Positions 22,555 to 32,264 of a stretch of 33,155 nucleotides of DNA are shown here, piece after piece. The first letter of the stretch is position 1. The number at the start of each line of letters is the position of its first letter. The notes below the pieces were generated by a model that saw only the letters and a program-made list of their open reading frames with translations, had not been told where the DNA came from and searched no databases. Source of the DNA: Clostridiales bacterium (GTDB taxonomy: Bacteria; Bacillota; Clostridia; Christensenellales; Pumilibacteraceae). The stretch covers positions 1 to 33,155 of the forward strand of contig JAFLVC010000017.1 in the NCBI GenBank assembly GCA_022508505.1. Reading direction: 5' to 3'. A program made the position numbers and the translations under genes.

Positions 22555-22622
22555 CCAATCACGGATTGGATTTTTGTCGTGTATAAACTTTCGTCCTTCA
22601 TTTACGTTACACCCGACGAAAT
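22555..22622. repeat. Copy of the TACACCCGACGAAAT repeat family
   Basis: The hairpin CCAATC-ACG-GATTGG plus ATTTTT is followed by TCGTGT, about 30 bases, and TACACCCGACGAAAT. The same order occurs at 27974-28054 (CCAAGC-ACA-GCTTGG plus ATTTTT), and its second half at 27859-27917. This copy directly abuts the glyS -35 element. Confidence 0.6.
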
Positions 22623-22671
22623 AAGGGTCTGAAACAACATATCCACGTCACGCCGTGGCGGCGTAGGCGCC

Positions 22672-22704
22672 ACGAAAAAGCGCGGGCATCCGACTCCCGC
22701 GCTT
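22672..22704 (-). terminator. Terminator of the 354-residue lipoprotein gene
   Basis: AAGCGCGGG (22678-22686) pairs with CCCGCGCTT (22696-22704), followed on the minus strand by TTTCG. It sits about 27 bp past the stop codon. The hairpin and its flank recur at 28230-28284. Confidence 0.75.
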
Positions 22705-22731
22705 CCTTACTTATTCAATATTCACTTAAAA

Positions 22732-23796
22732 CTATGCGGGATACACCACCCAAATCTTGTTGCTGTCCCACGTGTACTTGAAGTAGAACGTGTAGTAGCC
22801 GGACTCTAATATCGAGTAGTTATTGCCGTCGGCGCTTTCCGCGATACAAGATAGTGAGCTCCTGTTTTCGATTTGGTCGTAGTTTATTCCGTCATTACCG
22901 TAACGGATTTTGACTTCGTCGCCCGCCTGCAAATAGACGTCTATCCTGTATTGGGGATAGTTGGGATCGTCGGCGCGTACCATGCGGTAGCCGTTGCCCC
23001 AGCCGGTATCCCAAGTTTGTCCCCTTTCCTGAATGACGCCGACAAGCCATGCGCCGTCGCCTACGCATTCCTCGAATGTGAGTTGACCGTTGTTGCCGGT
23101 GTCGCCACCGCCGCCGCCACCGCCGCCGTCATCGTCGTCGCCGCCGACGGGTGTTTCCGTCCAGTGCGCGTAAGCGATGCCGTTAGCTGTGAAGGTCGTG
23201 TTTATGACGAGGTTGCCGCCGCTCGCAGCGGTATACCAGCCGTCGAGCGTAAAGCCCTCGCGCGTTACGTCGGGAAGCTGTGCCGTGGTAATCTTGCCCT
23301 TGTTAGTCGTGCGCGTAACGGGCTCGTCGTCCTCGGTGAACGTGCCGCCGTTGGCATTGAAGGTTATAGTGTATTCGGTGCCCGGCACGTCTTCCTCGCC
23401 GCCGCCACCGCCGCCGCCGTCATCGGCAGTCCACAGCGCGTAAATCTTGATGCTCGAATCAAACGTCTTAGGGAACGCGATCGGACTCGCCGCCGAAGCG
23501 GTAAGCCCCCAGCCCTTGAACGTGCAGTCCTCCTTTGCGGTGTCGGGCGCGGCAGGCTGAGTGGATATTTTGCCGCTCTTGTCGGTCTGCACGTCCTTGG
23601 TGGTGACTCCGCCCGTGAACGCGCCGCCGTTTGCGTCCAGCGTAATGGTGTACGACTTGTCGCCACCGCCGCCGCCTACTCCCGGAATGTCGCCGTCCAA
23701 GTCGAGCGTGCCGTCCTTAGAACATGCGGCAAGCCCGAGCGCCGACGTGGCAAACATAGTGGCCGCAAGAGCCGCAACAAAAAATCTCTTTTTCAT
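22732..23796 (-). CDS. InlB-repeat lipoprotein (354 residues)
   Basis: A signal peptide with lipobox LAAC (22-25) predicts lipid attachment at Cys25. Two InlB_B-type repeats follow (about 48-122 and 141-213), each starting YTIT(L/F)(D/N)ANGG and ending (A)LW or AHW. They are separated by glycine runs (41-45, 127-133, 224-231) that act as flexible linkers. The last domain (about 237-354) is beta-rich, with paired Trp and Tyr residues and the ending YYTFYFKYTWDSNKIWVVYPA-like, nearly the same as in the larger neighbour; a carbohydrate-binding fold is possible but unproven. It has its own promoter and terminator. There are no catalytic motifs. Confidence 0.85.
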   Translation of the reverse strand: MKKRFFVAALAATMFATSALGLAACSKDGTLDLDGDIPGVGGGGGDKSYTITLDANGGAFTGGVTTKDVQTDKSGKISTQPAAPDTAKEDCTFKGWGLTASAASPIAFPKTFDSSIKIYALWTADDGGGGGGGEEDVPGTEYTITFNANGGTFTEDDEPVTRTTNKGKITTAQLPDVTREGFTLDGWYTAASGGNLVINTTFTANGIAYAHWTETPVGGDDDDGGGGGGGGDTGNNGQLTFEECVGDGAWLVGVIQERGQTWDTGWGNGYRMVRADDPNYPQYRIDVYLQAGDEVKIRYGNDGINYDQIENRSSLSCIAESADGNNYSILESGYYTFYFKYTWDSNKIWVVYPA

Positions 23797-23830
23797 ACAT
23801 TACCCCTTATGAAAATTAACGTATACACAC

Positions 23831-23858
23831 ATTATACCACTAATTTCGCGTTTGTCAA
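23831..23858 (-). promoter_or_regulatory. Sigma-A promoter of the 354-residue lipoprotein gene
   Basis: TTGACA (23853-23858) and TATAAT (23831-23836) are perfect with a 16-bp spacer. The ribosome binding site AAGGGG follows before the ATG at 23796. Confidence 0.85.
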
Positions 23859-23879
23859 TAGCTAATATGAATTTCACAA

Positions 23880-23915
23880 TCAAAAAAGCAACCCCGATTT
23901 GGTCGAGGTTGCTCT
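23880..23915 (-). terminator. Terminator of the 1281-residue lipoprotein gene
   Basis: An 11-bp stem (23887-23897 with 23903-23913; AGCAACC/GGTTGCT at the base, one G-T pair) is followed on the minus strand by TTTTTTG, 15 bp past the stop codon. Confidence 0.88.
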
Positions 23916-23927
23916 TTTGTTGATTTA

Positions 23928-26900
23928 TTATGCGGGCAATGCAATCCACATTCTGTCGTTGTTGTATTCGTTTTTGTAGTAGAACGTGTACTTACCTGCT
24001 TTTTCGACCTTCAGATAGGTTTCGGTCCCGTGCGTTACTTTGCTCAAGTAGCCTGTTACGTTGCAACCCGACTCGACAGTTGCGCAGAGGAACGACCAGT
24101 CGGGAACCCATATGGCGATTTCGTCGCCTACCGCAAGCGTTATCGAAATCGTGTATTGATTGCTGTTGCCCTCTTTCTTTTCGTAAGGGACGAAGTATCC
24201 GTAGCTCTTGCTTACGTCAGTCATCGAGCCGAACTTGCCGACAAGGTAGACGTTGGGATGAGAGCTGTCCTGATTGCCGCCTTTCGTAGCGACCATGCCG
24301 GCGGGTATTTCGCCTGCGTCAACCTCGCCCTGAATCCACATCTCTTTTGCCGCGTAGTCGTAGTAGAAGTCGTACGTACCCGCCGAAAGCGTGAGTATGC
24401 CGCCGCTGAGCGAGCCGAGGCTGTTGGGTTTGAGTTTGTAATCGGAAACCTGTTTGCCTGCGTACTTGAGCGTCAACGTGGTTTTGGCGGTCAGCTTAAC
24501 GCCCGCGACGTAAACCTCGTTGTTTCCGTCCTCGTTCACCTTAAATGCGTACACCGTGGTTCCGGCTATCATGCCGTCGCCCTCTTTAAGCTCGGACTCG
24601 ACGGCGTCGGCTTCGTCTTCCACCCACAGCAGTTTGCTGCCGAAATCATAGTACATGGAGAAAGTGCCGCCGTTCTCGCAATAGAGCTTGCCGTCTTTAA
24701 GCACAATCTTTGACGTGCTGGGCGTGCCGTCGTCCTTCTTCTTGATTGTGGGAAGGACTTCGTATCCGCCGTAGACGAAGGTCAATACGCTTTTCTCTTC
24801 GAACTTGACGTGCATGAGCTTGACTTCGCTCGTGTTGTGCGGCTCAAACGCCTTGATGAGCGTATCGCCGACGTACACGCCGTCCGTTTCGTATTTGGGA
24901 TCTTCCTCTTCGCCTTCCTTGGTGACGGTTACGACCGTGCCGTCGAGCGTGATGATATACGTGCCCGCGCCGCCGGTAATTGCGAAGTTCCTGTTGGCGA
25001 TTTTTTCCGCGACCCTCGATTTGAGTGTGAACTCGTCGGTCTTCCATACCGTATTGCCGTCGGCGTCGCTCATTGCGACCTGGAACTCGACGCCCGCCGA
25101 GAGCTCGATTGTTATCGAATACTTGCCGCCCGCAGCTTTCAGGTCGTAACCTTCGGTAAGCGCCCAGCCGTTCATGCTGCCTACGAGATAAGGCGTGTTG
25201 GGCTTGATTTCGTCTTTCTTGTTGTCCGTTATCTGGACTACCCAGCACGGCGGATTGCCGTCCTCGTCCTCGTTGTAATGACGGACGTAAATATCAAACT
25301 TGCCTGTCGTCTTTACCGTGACCTTGCCCGCTTTTTCGTCAACCGTCACGCCGTGGCAATCCGCGCCGTAGAACTCCGCGAGAAGCTTGCCGTCCACCTT
25401 GAAGGTGAGCACGTCGCCCTGCGTGAGATCTACCTGCAAAGCGTACAATTCGACGTCCGCCGTCTGATCGTCGGCAATTTTATCGTTGTTGGTGAGGGCG
25501 CTTTCCTTACCGCCTATGATATACGCGCCGGTGTGGTCATTGACGGGCTCGTCTTTGTCCGCCTTGCCGCCTACGTACAGCGCCTTTGCGACGTAGTCGT
25601 AGTAGAAGTCGTACGTGCCCGCAGAAAGCTTGAGCCCGCCGTCGCTCTTCGTGCCGAGGCTGCCGTCTTTGAGAGTGTAATCGGTTACGCTCTTGCCGCC
25701 GTACATGAGCGTGAGCGTCGTTTCGGCTTCGAGCTTAACGCCCGTCACATACACCTCGTTGAGGCCGTATTCGTTGACGGTGAACGCGTACGTTTTTCCG
25801 CCGCCACTCATGCCGTCGCCGGGTTTAAGATCGGGAGCTATCGCGTCCGCTTCGTCGATAAACCACACGCCGTTTTCAACAAAGTCGTAGTACAGCGAGA
25901 ACGTGCCGCCGTTGGGGCAAACGAGCTTGCCGCCCTTGAGCACTATTCTCGTCGTGCACGGGCCGTCGTCGCCGCTCTTGATTGCGGGGACCACAACCTT
26001 GCCGTCATGGACAAAGGTGAGCTCGTCGCCCGCACCGAACGTGATGTGCTCGATCATGACCTCGTTTTCGTTATCCTTATTTGCGACGAACTTTTTGACA
26101 ATCTTGCCGCCTACATAAATGCCGTCGGTGTCGTACTCGGTATCCTCGTCGCCCGCCGTCTTGTACTTGGCGGTGACAACCCAGCACGCGCCGTCGCGCT
26201 TCGCTTCGTTATCGGGATAGTGTATGATGTAGAATACGAAGTTGGCAGTCTTTTGAATAGTTATTTCGGATATCAAACCGTCGGCGGACGCTACGCCCGT
26301 GCTGTCGGGCGTGAGGAAGAACTCAATCGCCTTGCCGTCGATCTTGAACGACACCTTGTCGCCCGCAGTGAGGTCTATTCCGTCCTCGTAGTCGCTGCCT
26401 ACCGAGTACATGATATCGCGGTCGTCGTTCTGGTCGGGCAGCCATTCGTCGCGCTTGGTGAGGCTTGTTTCGGCATTGCCGACAACTATCATGCTGTCGC
26501 CCGTCACGGGATCGTCCTTGCCGGGACCGTCCTCGCCGGGATCGTCGCACTGAACGGTTATCGTCCAGCACGCATTCGGTCTGCCGTCGGCTACGGGATA
26601 GTGCGCGAGGTAAATGACGAACGTCGCCGTCTTTTCTATTGAAATTTCGGAAATCTCTTTGTCGGTAACCGAAACGTCTACGCCCTTGCTGTCGCCCGCG
26701 AGGTAGAACTCAATCGGCTTGCCGTCGATCTTGAACGATATCTTATCGCCTGCCGTGAGCGCTATGCCTGCCTCGACGCTACTGCCTATCGAGTACATGC
26801 GGTCGCGGTCGTCAGGCTGATCGGGCAGCCACGAGGTTCTGTCGGTGAGGTCGACTTGCCTGCCGCCCACTACGAGCACGTTGTCGGTGAGAACGGGGTT

Positions 26901-27773
26901 TTCCGTCCAATGCGCGTACACCGTGAGCCCCGCCGCCTCGACATTGGTCGTAGCGGTGAACGGCTCGGTCTTGGACACTGCGTCCTTATAGTAGCCGTCA
27001 AAGGTGTAGCCCGTGCGGTACGGCGTGGGAAGGGTTGCAATTACGCCGCCCGACGTCTTTACAGTGACGGTGTCCTGCGCTTCGTCGTTTATGTAGTACT
27101 TGCCGCCGTTGGCGTTGAACGTTACGTCGTACTCGGTGGCGGGGTTCTCCTGCTGCTTATCGCCCCAGCTCGCGTACACCTCGCCGTCCTTAGCAAAAGT
27201 CGTGACGTTGACTACGACCTTGTTCGCCTCGAGCGTGCTGTCCTTTACGGTGTACCAGCCGAGGAATTCTTTGTCGCCGTTTGCCGCCGTCGGGAGCGTG
27301 GACGTCAGCTTGCCGCCCACCGTCGTCATTGTGCTCTGCCCCGATGTTATCGTGCCGCCGTTGGGATTGAATGTTATCGTGTACGCGCCTGTCGAGAGCT
27401 GTTCGCCGCCCCAAATCGCGTATATCGTGTCGTCCTTTGTAAAGGTTATCGACGTGGGACTGATTGCGTCGTCCGCAGACGCAGTCGGCGTGAGCGCCCA
27501 GCCCTTAAACGTGTAGTCGGGCGTAGCCGCGGGCGGCGTTGTGGGGTCGCCGGGAACGGAGCTCGCAATGAGCTTGCCGTTGAGCGTCTTGGTCTTGTAC
27601 GTAGATTCCGAGCTTGCAAAAGCGCCGCCGTTTGCGTCGAACGTGATTGTGTACACGCCGTGCTCTTTGGTGGCTTGATCCAGCTCCGCGTCGGAACACG
27701 CGGCAAGACCGACAGCTGTCGTACCGAGCACCGCCGACAATGCCGCGGCAAGCGCTATTTTCGACTTTTTCAT
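23928..27773 (-). CDS. Modular lipoprotein with InlB-type and repeated beta modules (1281 residues)
   Basis: Lipobox LAAC (23-26) predicts lipidation at Cys26. Three InlB_B-type repeats follow (about 40-122, 130-204, 214-290). Then come repeated modules of three kinds. Kind A (about 297-408, 427-538, 748-850) has VVGG/VVGN, a DDRDxMYS(I/V)GS segment in two copies, FK(I/V)DGK and ACW(T/V)(I/V)T. Kind B (548-740 and 964-1150) has YVGxxIKxF, the GGTFS(L/M)YYDF strand, a DEADA linker and LSAGTYDFYYDY. Kind C (about 858-953) starts YLVGSMNGW, like SusE/SusF-type starch-binding domains. The C-terminal cap (about 1172-1281) matches the end of the neighbouring lipoprotein. Aromatic-rich beta modules suggest ligand, probably glycan, binding (inference). 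The larger gene probably grew by internal duplication. AAGGGG precedes the ATG. Confidence 0.85.
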   Translation of the reverse strand: MKKSKIALAAALSAVLGTTAVGLAACSDAELDQATKEHGVYTITFDANGGAFASSESTYKTKTLNGKLIASSVPGDPTTPPAATPDYTFKGWALTPTASADDAISPTSITFTKDDTIYAIWGGEQLSTGAYTITFNPNGGTITSGQSTMTTVGGKLTSTLPTAANGDKEFLGWYTVKDSTLEANKVVVNVTTFAKDGEVYASWGDKQQENPATEYDVTFNANGGKYYINDEAQDTVTVKTSGGVIATLPTPYRTGYTFDGYYKDAVSKTEPFTATTNVEAAGLTVYAHWTENPVLTDNVLVVGGRQVDLTDRTSWLPDQPDDRDRMYSIGSSVEAGIALTAGDKISFKIDGKPIEFYLAGDSKGVDVSVTDKEISEISIEKTATFVIYLAHYPVADGRPNACWTITVQCDDPGEDGPGKDDPVTGDSMIVVGNAETSLTKRDEWLPDQNDDRDIMYSVGSDYEDGIDLTAGDKVSFKIDGKAIEFFLTPDSTGVASADGLISEITIQKTANFVFYIIHYPDNEAKRDGACWVVTAKYKTAGDEDTEYDTDGIYVGGKIVKKFVANKDNENEVMIEHITFGAGDELTFVHDGKVVVPAIKSGDDGPCTTRIVLKGGKLVCPNGGTFSLYYDFVENGVWFIDEADAIAPDLKPGDGMSGGGKTYAFTVNEYGLNEVYVTGVKLEAETTLTLMYGGKSVTDYTLKDGSLGTKSDGGLKLSAGTYDFYYDYVAKALYVGGKADKDEPVNDHTGAYIIGGKESALTNNDKIADDQTADVELYALQVDLTQGDVLTFKVDGKLLAEFYGADCHGVTVDEKAGKVTVKTTGKFDIYVRHYNEDEDGNPPCWVVQITDNKKDEIKPNTPYLVGSMNGWALTEGYDLKAAGGKYSITIELSAGVEFQVAMSDADGNTVWKTDEFTLKSRVAEKIANRNFAITGGAGTYIITLDGTVVTVTKEGEEEDPKYETDGVYVGDTLIKAFEPHNTSEVKLMHVKFEEKSVLTFVYGGYEVLPTIKKKDDGTPSTSKIVLKDGKLYCENGGTFSMYYDFGSKLLWVEDEADAVESELKEGDGMIAGTTVYAFKVNEDGNNEVYVAGVKLTAKTTLTLKYAGKQVSDYKLKPNSLGSLSGGILTLSAGTYDFYYDYAAKEMWIQGEVDAGEIPAGMVATKGGNQDSSHPNVYLVGKFGSMTDVSKSYGYFVPYEKKEGNSNQYTISITLAVGDEIAIWVPDWSFLCATVESGCNVTGYLSKVTHGTETYLKVEKAGKYTFYYKNEYNNDRMWIALPA

Positions 27774-27805
27774 ACTTTTCCCCTTATTAAGTTATTTGTA
27801 TAATA

Positions 27806-27835
27806 ATTATATACTATATCACTTGCAAATGTCAA
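27806..27835 (-). promoter_or_regulatory. Sigma-A promoter of the 1281-residue lipoprotein gene
   Basis: TTGACA (27830-27835) and TATAAT (27806-27811) are perfect, with an 18-bp spacer. Confidence 0.82.
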
Positions 27836-27858
27836 TACACTCTGTAAATTTTTTTAAC

Positions 27859-28078
27859 CCTCGTGTATGGACTGCCGTTGTTCGTTTTTTGTTACACCCG
27901 ACGAAATGTGTGACGGTAATAAATGCTTTGACGCCACTCGCGGCCATGTTGCACTTAATCAATGTTCCGTCCAACCAAGCACAGCTTGGATTTTTCCTCG
28001 TGTGTGGGCTGCCGTTGTTCGTTCTTTGCTACACCCGACAAAATGCGTAACGGTAATAAATGCTTTGACGCCGCTCGC
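27859..28078. repeat. Two direct copies of an 83-bp repeat
   Basis: 27859-27941 and 27996-28078 align end to end with no gaps and roughly 10 mismatches. Both contain GCCGTTGTTCGTT, TACACCCGAC(G/A)AAAT and CGGTAATAAATGCTTTGACG. A hairpin plus ATTTTT precedes the second copy. A third partial copy lies at 22555-22622. Short frames across the repeats look non-coding. Confidence 0.75.
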
Positions 28079-28083
28079 AATCG

Positions 28084-28220
28084 GCTCCCCCTTATTAAGG
28101 GAAAACATCACATCCCCTCAGTCTGCCGCAAGCGGCAGCCAGCTCCCCTTATTAAGGGAAAACATCACATCCCCTCAGTCTGCCGCAAGCGGCAGCCAGC
28201 TCCCCTTATTAAGGGGAGCC
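28084..28220. repeat. Tandem 57-bp palindromic repeat (2.3 copies)
   Basis: Units begin at 28084, 28142 and 28199 (the last partial). Each carries GCTCCCCTTATTAAGGG, an ACATCACATCCCCTCA box and the hairpin CTGCCGC-AA-GCGGCAG. There is no variable spacer, so it is not CRISPR. A further copy with a different hairpin arm lies at 32961-33008. Confidence 0.85.
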
Positions 28221-28229
28221 TAATATATG

Positions 28230-28284
28230 GAAAAACGCGAGCATATCTATCTCGCGCTTCCTTACCTATTCACTATTCACTAAA
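28230..28284. repeat. Second copy of the GCGC-hairpin/TTCACT element
   Basis: GAAAAA, a CGCGAG/CTCGCG hairpin and CTTCCTTACCTATTCACTATTCACT match 22674-22730 in order and nearly base for base. Conservation extends beyond the hairpin into the flank, so the two are dispersed copies, not independent terminators. Confidence 0.6.
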
Positions 28285-28285
28285 T

Positions 28286-28310
28286 AAAACTCCCCTTTTT
28301 TGGGAGTTTT
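28286..28310 (-). terminator. Terminator of gpsA
   Basis: AAAACTCCC (28286-28294) pairs with GGGAGTTTT (28302-28310) directly after the gpsA stop codon. The T-richness lies in the stem end and the ATTTAG that follows on the minus strand. Confidence 0.75.
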
Positions 28311-28313
28311 ATG

Positions 28314-29318
28314 CTATATGTCGTCTTTAAGACTCCTGTCAAACAGTTGTTCCATAACTACGCGCGGCGGGATTTTGTCGAGTATCATGCTGTTAACTGC
28401 GCTCGTTATCGGCATGTCGACGCCCAGCTTGTCGGCGACAATGGACAGCGCCCTTGCGGTGTGCACGCCCTCTGCCAAAAGATCGAACTTTTTGCCGAGC
28501 ACGTAATTTTCGCCCCAGGTGCGGTTGTGGCTGAACTTGCTGAACAGCGTCGTTTCGTAATCGCCGAGATGACACAGCCCGTACGCAGAAATGGGGTTGC
28601 CGCCCATTTCCTGAATGAGCCTTGCGACCTCGCGGCTGCCGCGCGCCATGAGCGCGCCCTTGAGCGACGAGAGATTCATGCCGTCTAGAACGCCCGCGAC
28701 GATGCCCATGACGTTCTTTGCCGCAGCGCCTATCTCGGTGCCGATTATGTCGTTGCCGTAATAGAAGCGTATGAGCGGGCTTCTGAAGTACTCGACTATG
28801 CGCTCTGTCGTCGCCCTCTCGTATGCATCGATGAGCATGCAGTTGGGGTTGCCGACTACAAATTCCTGAACGTGCCCGGGACCCGCCCACACGGCGATCT
28901 GCCATTTTTCGAGCCCGAATTCGAGCGCGACCTCGCTTAGGCGTTTGCCCGTCGAGATCTCTATGCCTTTCATGTTGGTTACGAGGTACTTGCCCTTGAG
29001 GTCGCACTTGCTCGTAAGCTCCGCCATGACGTCGCGGAACACCTGCGACGGCACGGACACTTGCAATATTTCAGCGCTCTTTACCGCGCTTTTGAGGTCG
29101 TTTGTCAGTTCGACGGACTGCGGGAGCTTGAGGTAGTCGTTCGCCCGCGTCATTTTGAGCTGTTCGTAGCTGATCTCGCCCGTCTTGCCGTACAGCGTCA
29201 CCTTGTGCCCGAGCTGAGCGGCATACCATGCGAGGAATGATCCGAACCGTCCGCAGCCGATTATCGTAACCTTTTTGCGCGGCCGCGTATAGTCCATTGG
29301 AATGGTGTACTTTACCAT
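28314..29318 (-). CDS. gpsA: Glycerol-3-phosphate dehydrogenase [NAD(P)+]
   Basis: The 334-residue enzyme reduces dihydroxyacetone phosphate to glycerol 3-phosphate for phospholipid synthesis. The Rossmann loop GCGRFG is at 21-26. The MKGIE segment provides Lys117, AGPGH (145-149) is the phosphate-binding region, and AAKNVMGI provides the catalytic Lys201. The C-terminal helical domain is complete, although the segment that usually reads GLGDL reads GLCHLGD here. AAAGGA about nine bases upstream supports the start. It follows guaB by 21 bp and is the last gene of its operon. Confidence 0.92.
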   Translation of the reverse strand: MVKYTIPMDYTRPRKKVTIIGCGRFGSFLAWYAAQLGHKVTLYGKTGEISYEQLKMTRANDYLKLPQSVELTNDLKSAVKSAEILQVSVPSQVFRDVMAELTSKCDLKGKYLVTNMKGIEISTGKRLSEVALEFGLEKWQIAVWAGPGHVQEFVVGNPNCMLIDAYERATTERIVEYFRSPLIRFYYGNDIIGTEIGAAAKNVMGIVAGVLDGMNLSSLKGALMARGSREVARLIQEMGGNPISAYGLCHLGDYETTLFSKFSHNRTWGENYVLGKKFDLLAEGVHTARALSIVADKLGVDMPITSAVNSMILDKIPPRVVMEQLFDRSLKDDI

Positions 29319-29339
29319 GATAGGCTTCCTTTAGTAATA

Positions 29340-30809
<1,470 letters not shown>

Positions 30810-30815
30810 TTAGAC

Positions 30816-32207
30816 TTATGCGTTTTGAAACAGTCTGAGATAGTCAGACATCTCTTCCTCGTATATGGCGCTCAGCTCGCGGTAGACCGGCTTCTCGTCG
30901 GAATCGTAGCCGACGATGACGGAACGCGCATACTTGAAGGCGTCGGAATAGTACTCGTTGCTTATTTTAGTGGAATACGCGCCGTAGGCTTCCCTGCTGT
31001 GGAACAACAGCATCTGCATGTTCCACAACCTGTTGACCGCCGAAACCATCACGCTCAGCCAGTGCAGTCTTTTAAGCTTGTAGTCCGTGTTGCCACGTAT
31101 GTCAAAGTGGTACGCGAGCTGCACGTACTTAAAGATAAGCCCCTCGCGTCGCGTGGACATATTGTCGTCGTAATAGAGCTCACTTGTTCCCATGAGGTAA
31201 TCGTACACGTCGGTAAACGGCGTGTTCCTGTTGCCCTTGGGCGTCGGCGTAACCAAAACAGTAAACTCGTCGCCCTTCAACACGTGTGAAAACTTGTCCA
31301 TCGCCGATACGCCCGTCAAGGTGCCCGTCACGCCCAGCCTTTCTTCCTGTATGGCGAGATAGGTGTTGAGCTGATCGAGGTAGTCGACGAACCAATCGAG
31401 ACGGCTCATCTGCACGTTCCACGGCATATCGTCAACGCTGATAGCATACAGGTTGTGCGACTGGTCGGACGGCGACATCAAGTATTCGCCGCTGCCGTTG
31501 GTGTTGACAATCATCATATTGAGCTTTTCGGCGTCGCCCGAATACACGCGTGCGGCATAGTCCATGGTCATAAGCGTGTGCCGATAATCGTACACGAACG
31601 GGTGGTATGCCGGCGGCATGGCGTCGAGCATTTCCTTGCTCTTGTCGCTGCTTATGGTCGGCTCGCCGTTAAGCGACATGTATATCCTTATATACTTGTC
31701 CAGCCTGTCCGCAAAGTACGCGGCGCTCTTTTGGTCCTTGCCGACGTATTTTTTCATGAGGTCGTCGGAAAGATCGATACACACGTCGAGCGCTTCAAGC
31801 ATATCGGCGTCAGACAGAGCTGTTCTGTACCGAACGAGATTGTACTCGCCCTTGTCGTTCGTCTTGTTGGCTTTTGCGTCGTCCAGCCGCGATTCGATGT
31901 ACCTGTCGCCGCTGTTGAGGGCGCGCTCGTACATTCCCAAATTATTAAAAACGCGCATTGCCGAAAGCGGCATTGCGACGACCAAAATAGAAACTATGAG
32001 TACCACGAGCGACAGTGCGACTGCAACTGCCTTGACTGAAAGCGCGACGAGTTCGCCGGCAAAGCTCATAGGCTTGTCAGATTGGACTTCGACACTGTCG
32101 GGCTCATTCCGAACGCCGTCATCCGTGTCGCGATGCACGGTCAAAGAGTATTTATCGCCTTTAGATTTGCCGTTGCTCTTTGCTTTTTTGTCGTCCGTAT
32201 CTTCCAT
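30816..32207 (-). CDS. Unrecognised single-helix membrane protein (463 residues)
   Basis: I do not recognise this family. A hydrophilic Lys/Asp-rich N-terminus (1-47) is followed by one strong membrane helix (about 51-80). The long remainder (about 85-463) is mostly alpha-helical with many Tyr, Asp and Met residues, has no Cys cluster and no nucleotide-binding or protease motif. There is no signal peptide, so the helix probably acts as a signal anchor with the large domain outside. It heads the guaB-gpsA operon. The ATG lies seven bases from the -10 element with no Shine-Dalgarno, which suggests a leaderless message. Met47 is a weaker alternative start because it would remove the charged N-terminal region. 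Confidence 0.75.
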   Translation of the reverse strand: MEDTDDKKAKSNGKSKGDKYSLTVHRDTDDGVRNEPDSVEVQSDKPMSFAGELVALSVKAVAVALSLVVLIVSILVVAMPLSAMRVFNNLGMYERALNSGDRYIESRLDDAKANKTNDKGEYNLVRYRTALSDADMLEALDVCIDLSDDLMKKYVGKDQKSAAYFADRLDKYIRIYMSLNGEPTISSDKSKEMLDAMPPAYHPFVYDYRHTLMTMDYAARVYSGDAEKLNMMIVNTNGSGEYLMSPSDQSHNLYAISVDDMPWNVQMSRLDWFVDYLDQLNTYLAIQEERLGVTGTLTGVSAMDKFSHVLKGDEFTVLVTPTPKGNRNTPFTDVYDYLMGTSELYYDDNMSTRREGLIFKYVQLAYHFDIRGNTDYKLKRLHWLSVMVSAVNRLWNMQMLLFHSREAYGAYSTKISNEYYSDAFKYARSVIVGYDSDEKPVYRELSAIYEEEMSDYLRLFQNA

Positions 32208-32213
32208 TAACGT

Positions 32214-32243
32214 ATTATAGCACGGTTTCTAACACAATTGCAA
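32214..32243 (-). promoter_or_regulatory. Promoter of the guaB operon, probably leaderless
   Basis: TTGCAA (32238-32243) and a perfect TATAAT (32214-32219) are 18 bp apart. Six bases separate the -10 from the A of the ATG at 32207, so transcription would begin at or beside the start codon. Confidence 0.7.
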
Positions 32244-32264
32244 GCGTTTTAAGACAAGCCGATT

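Noticed and set aside
22495-22560. T-box leader before the glycyl-tRNA synthetase gene
   Set aside because: The promoter lies within about 60 bp of the start codon, so the leader is far too short for a T-box.
28084-28220. CRISPR array
   Set aside because: The units are head-to-tail identical over 57 bp with no unique spacers and no cas genes; it is a tandem palindromic repeat.
27867-28330. Overlapping open frames of 84-122 residues in the repeat region
   Set aside because: Their repeated amino acid patterns simply mirror the DNA repeats, there are no ribosome binding sites, and frames change between repeat copies.
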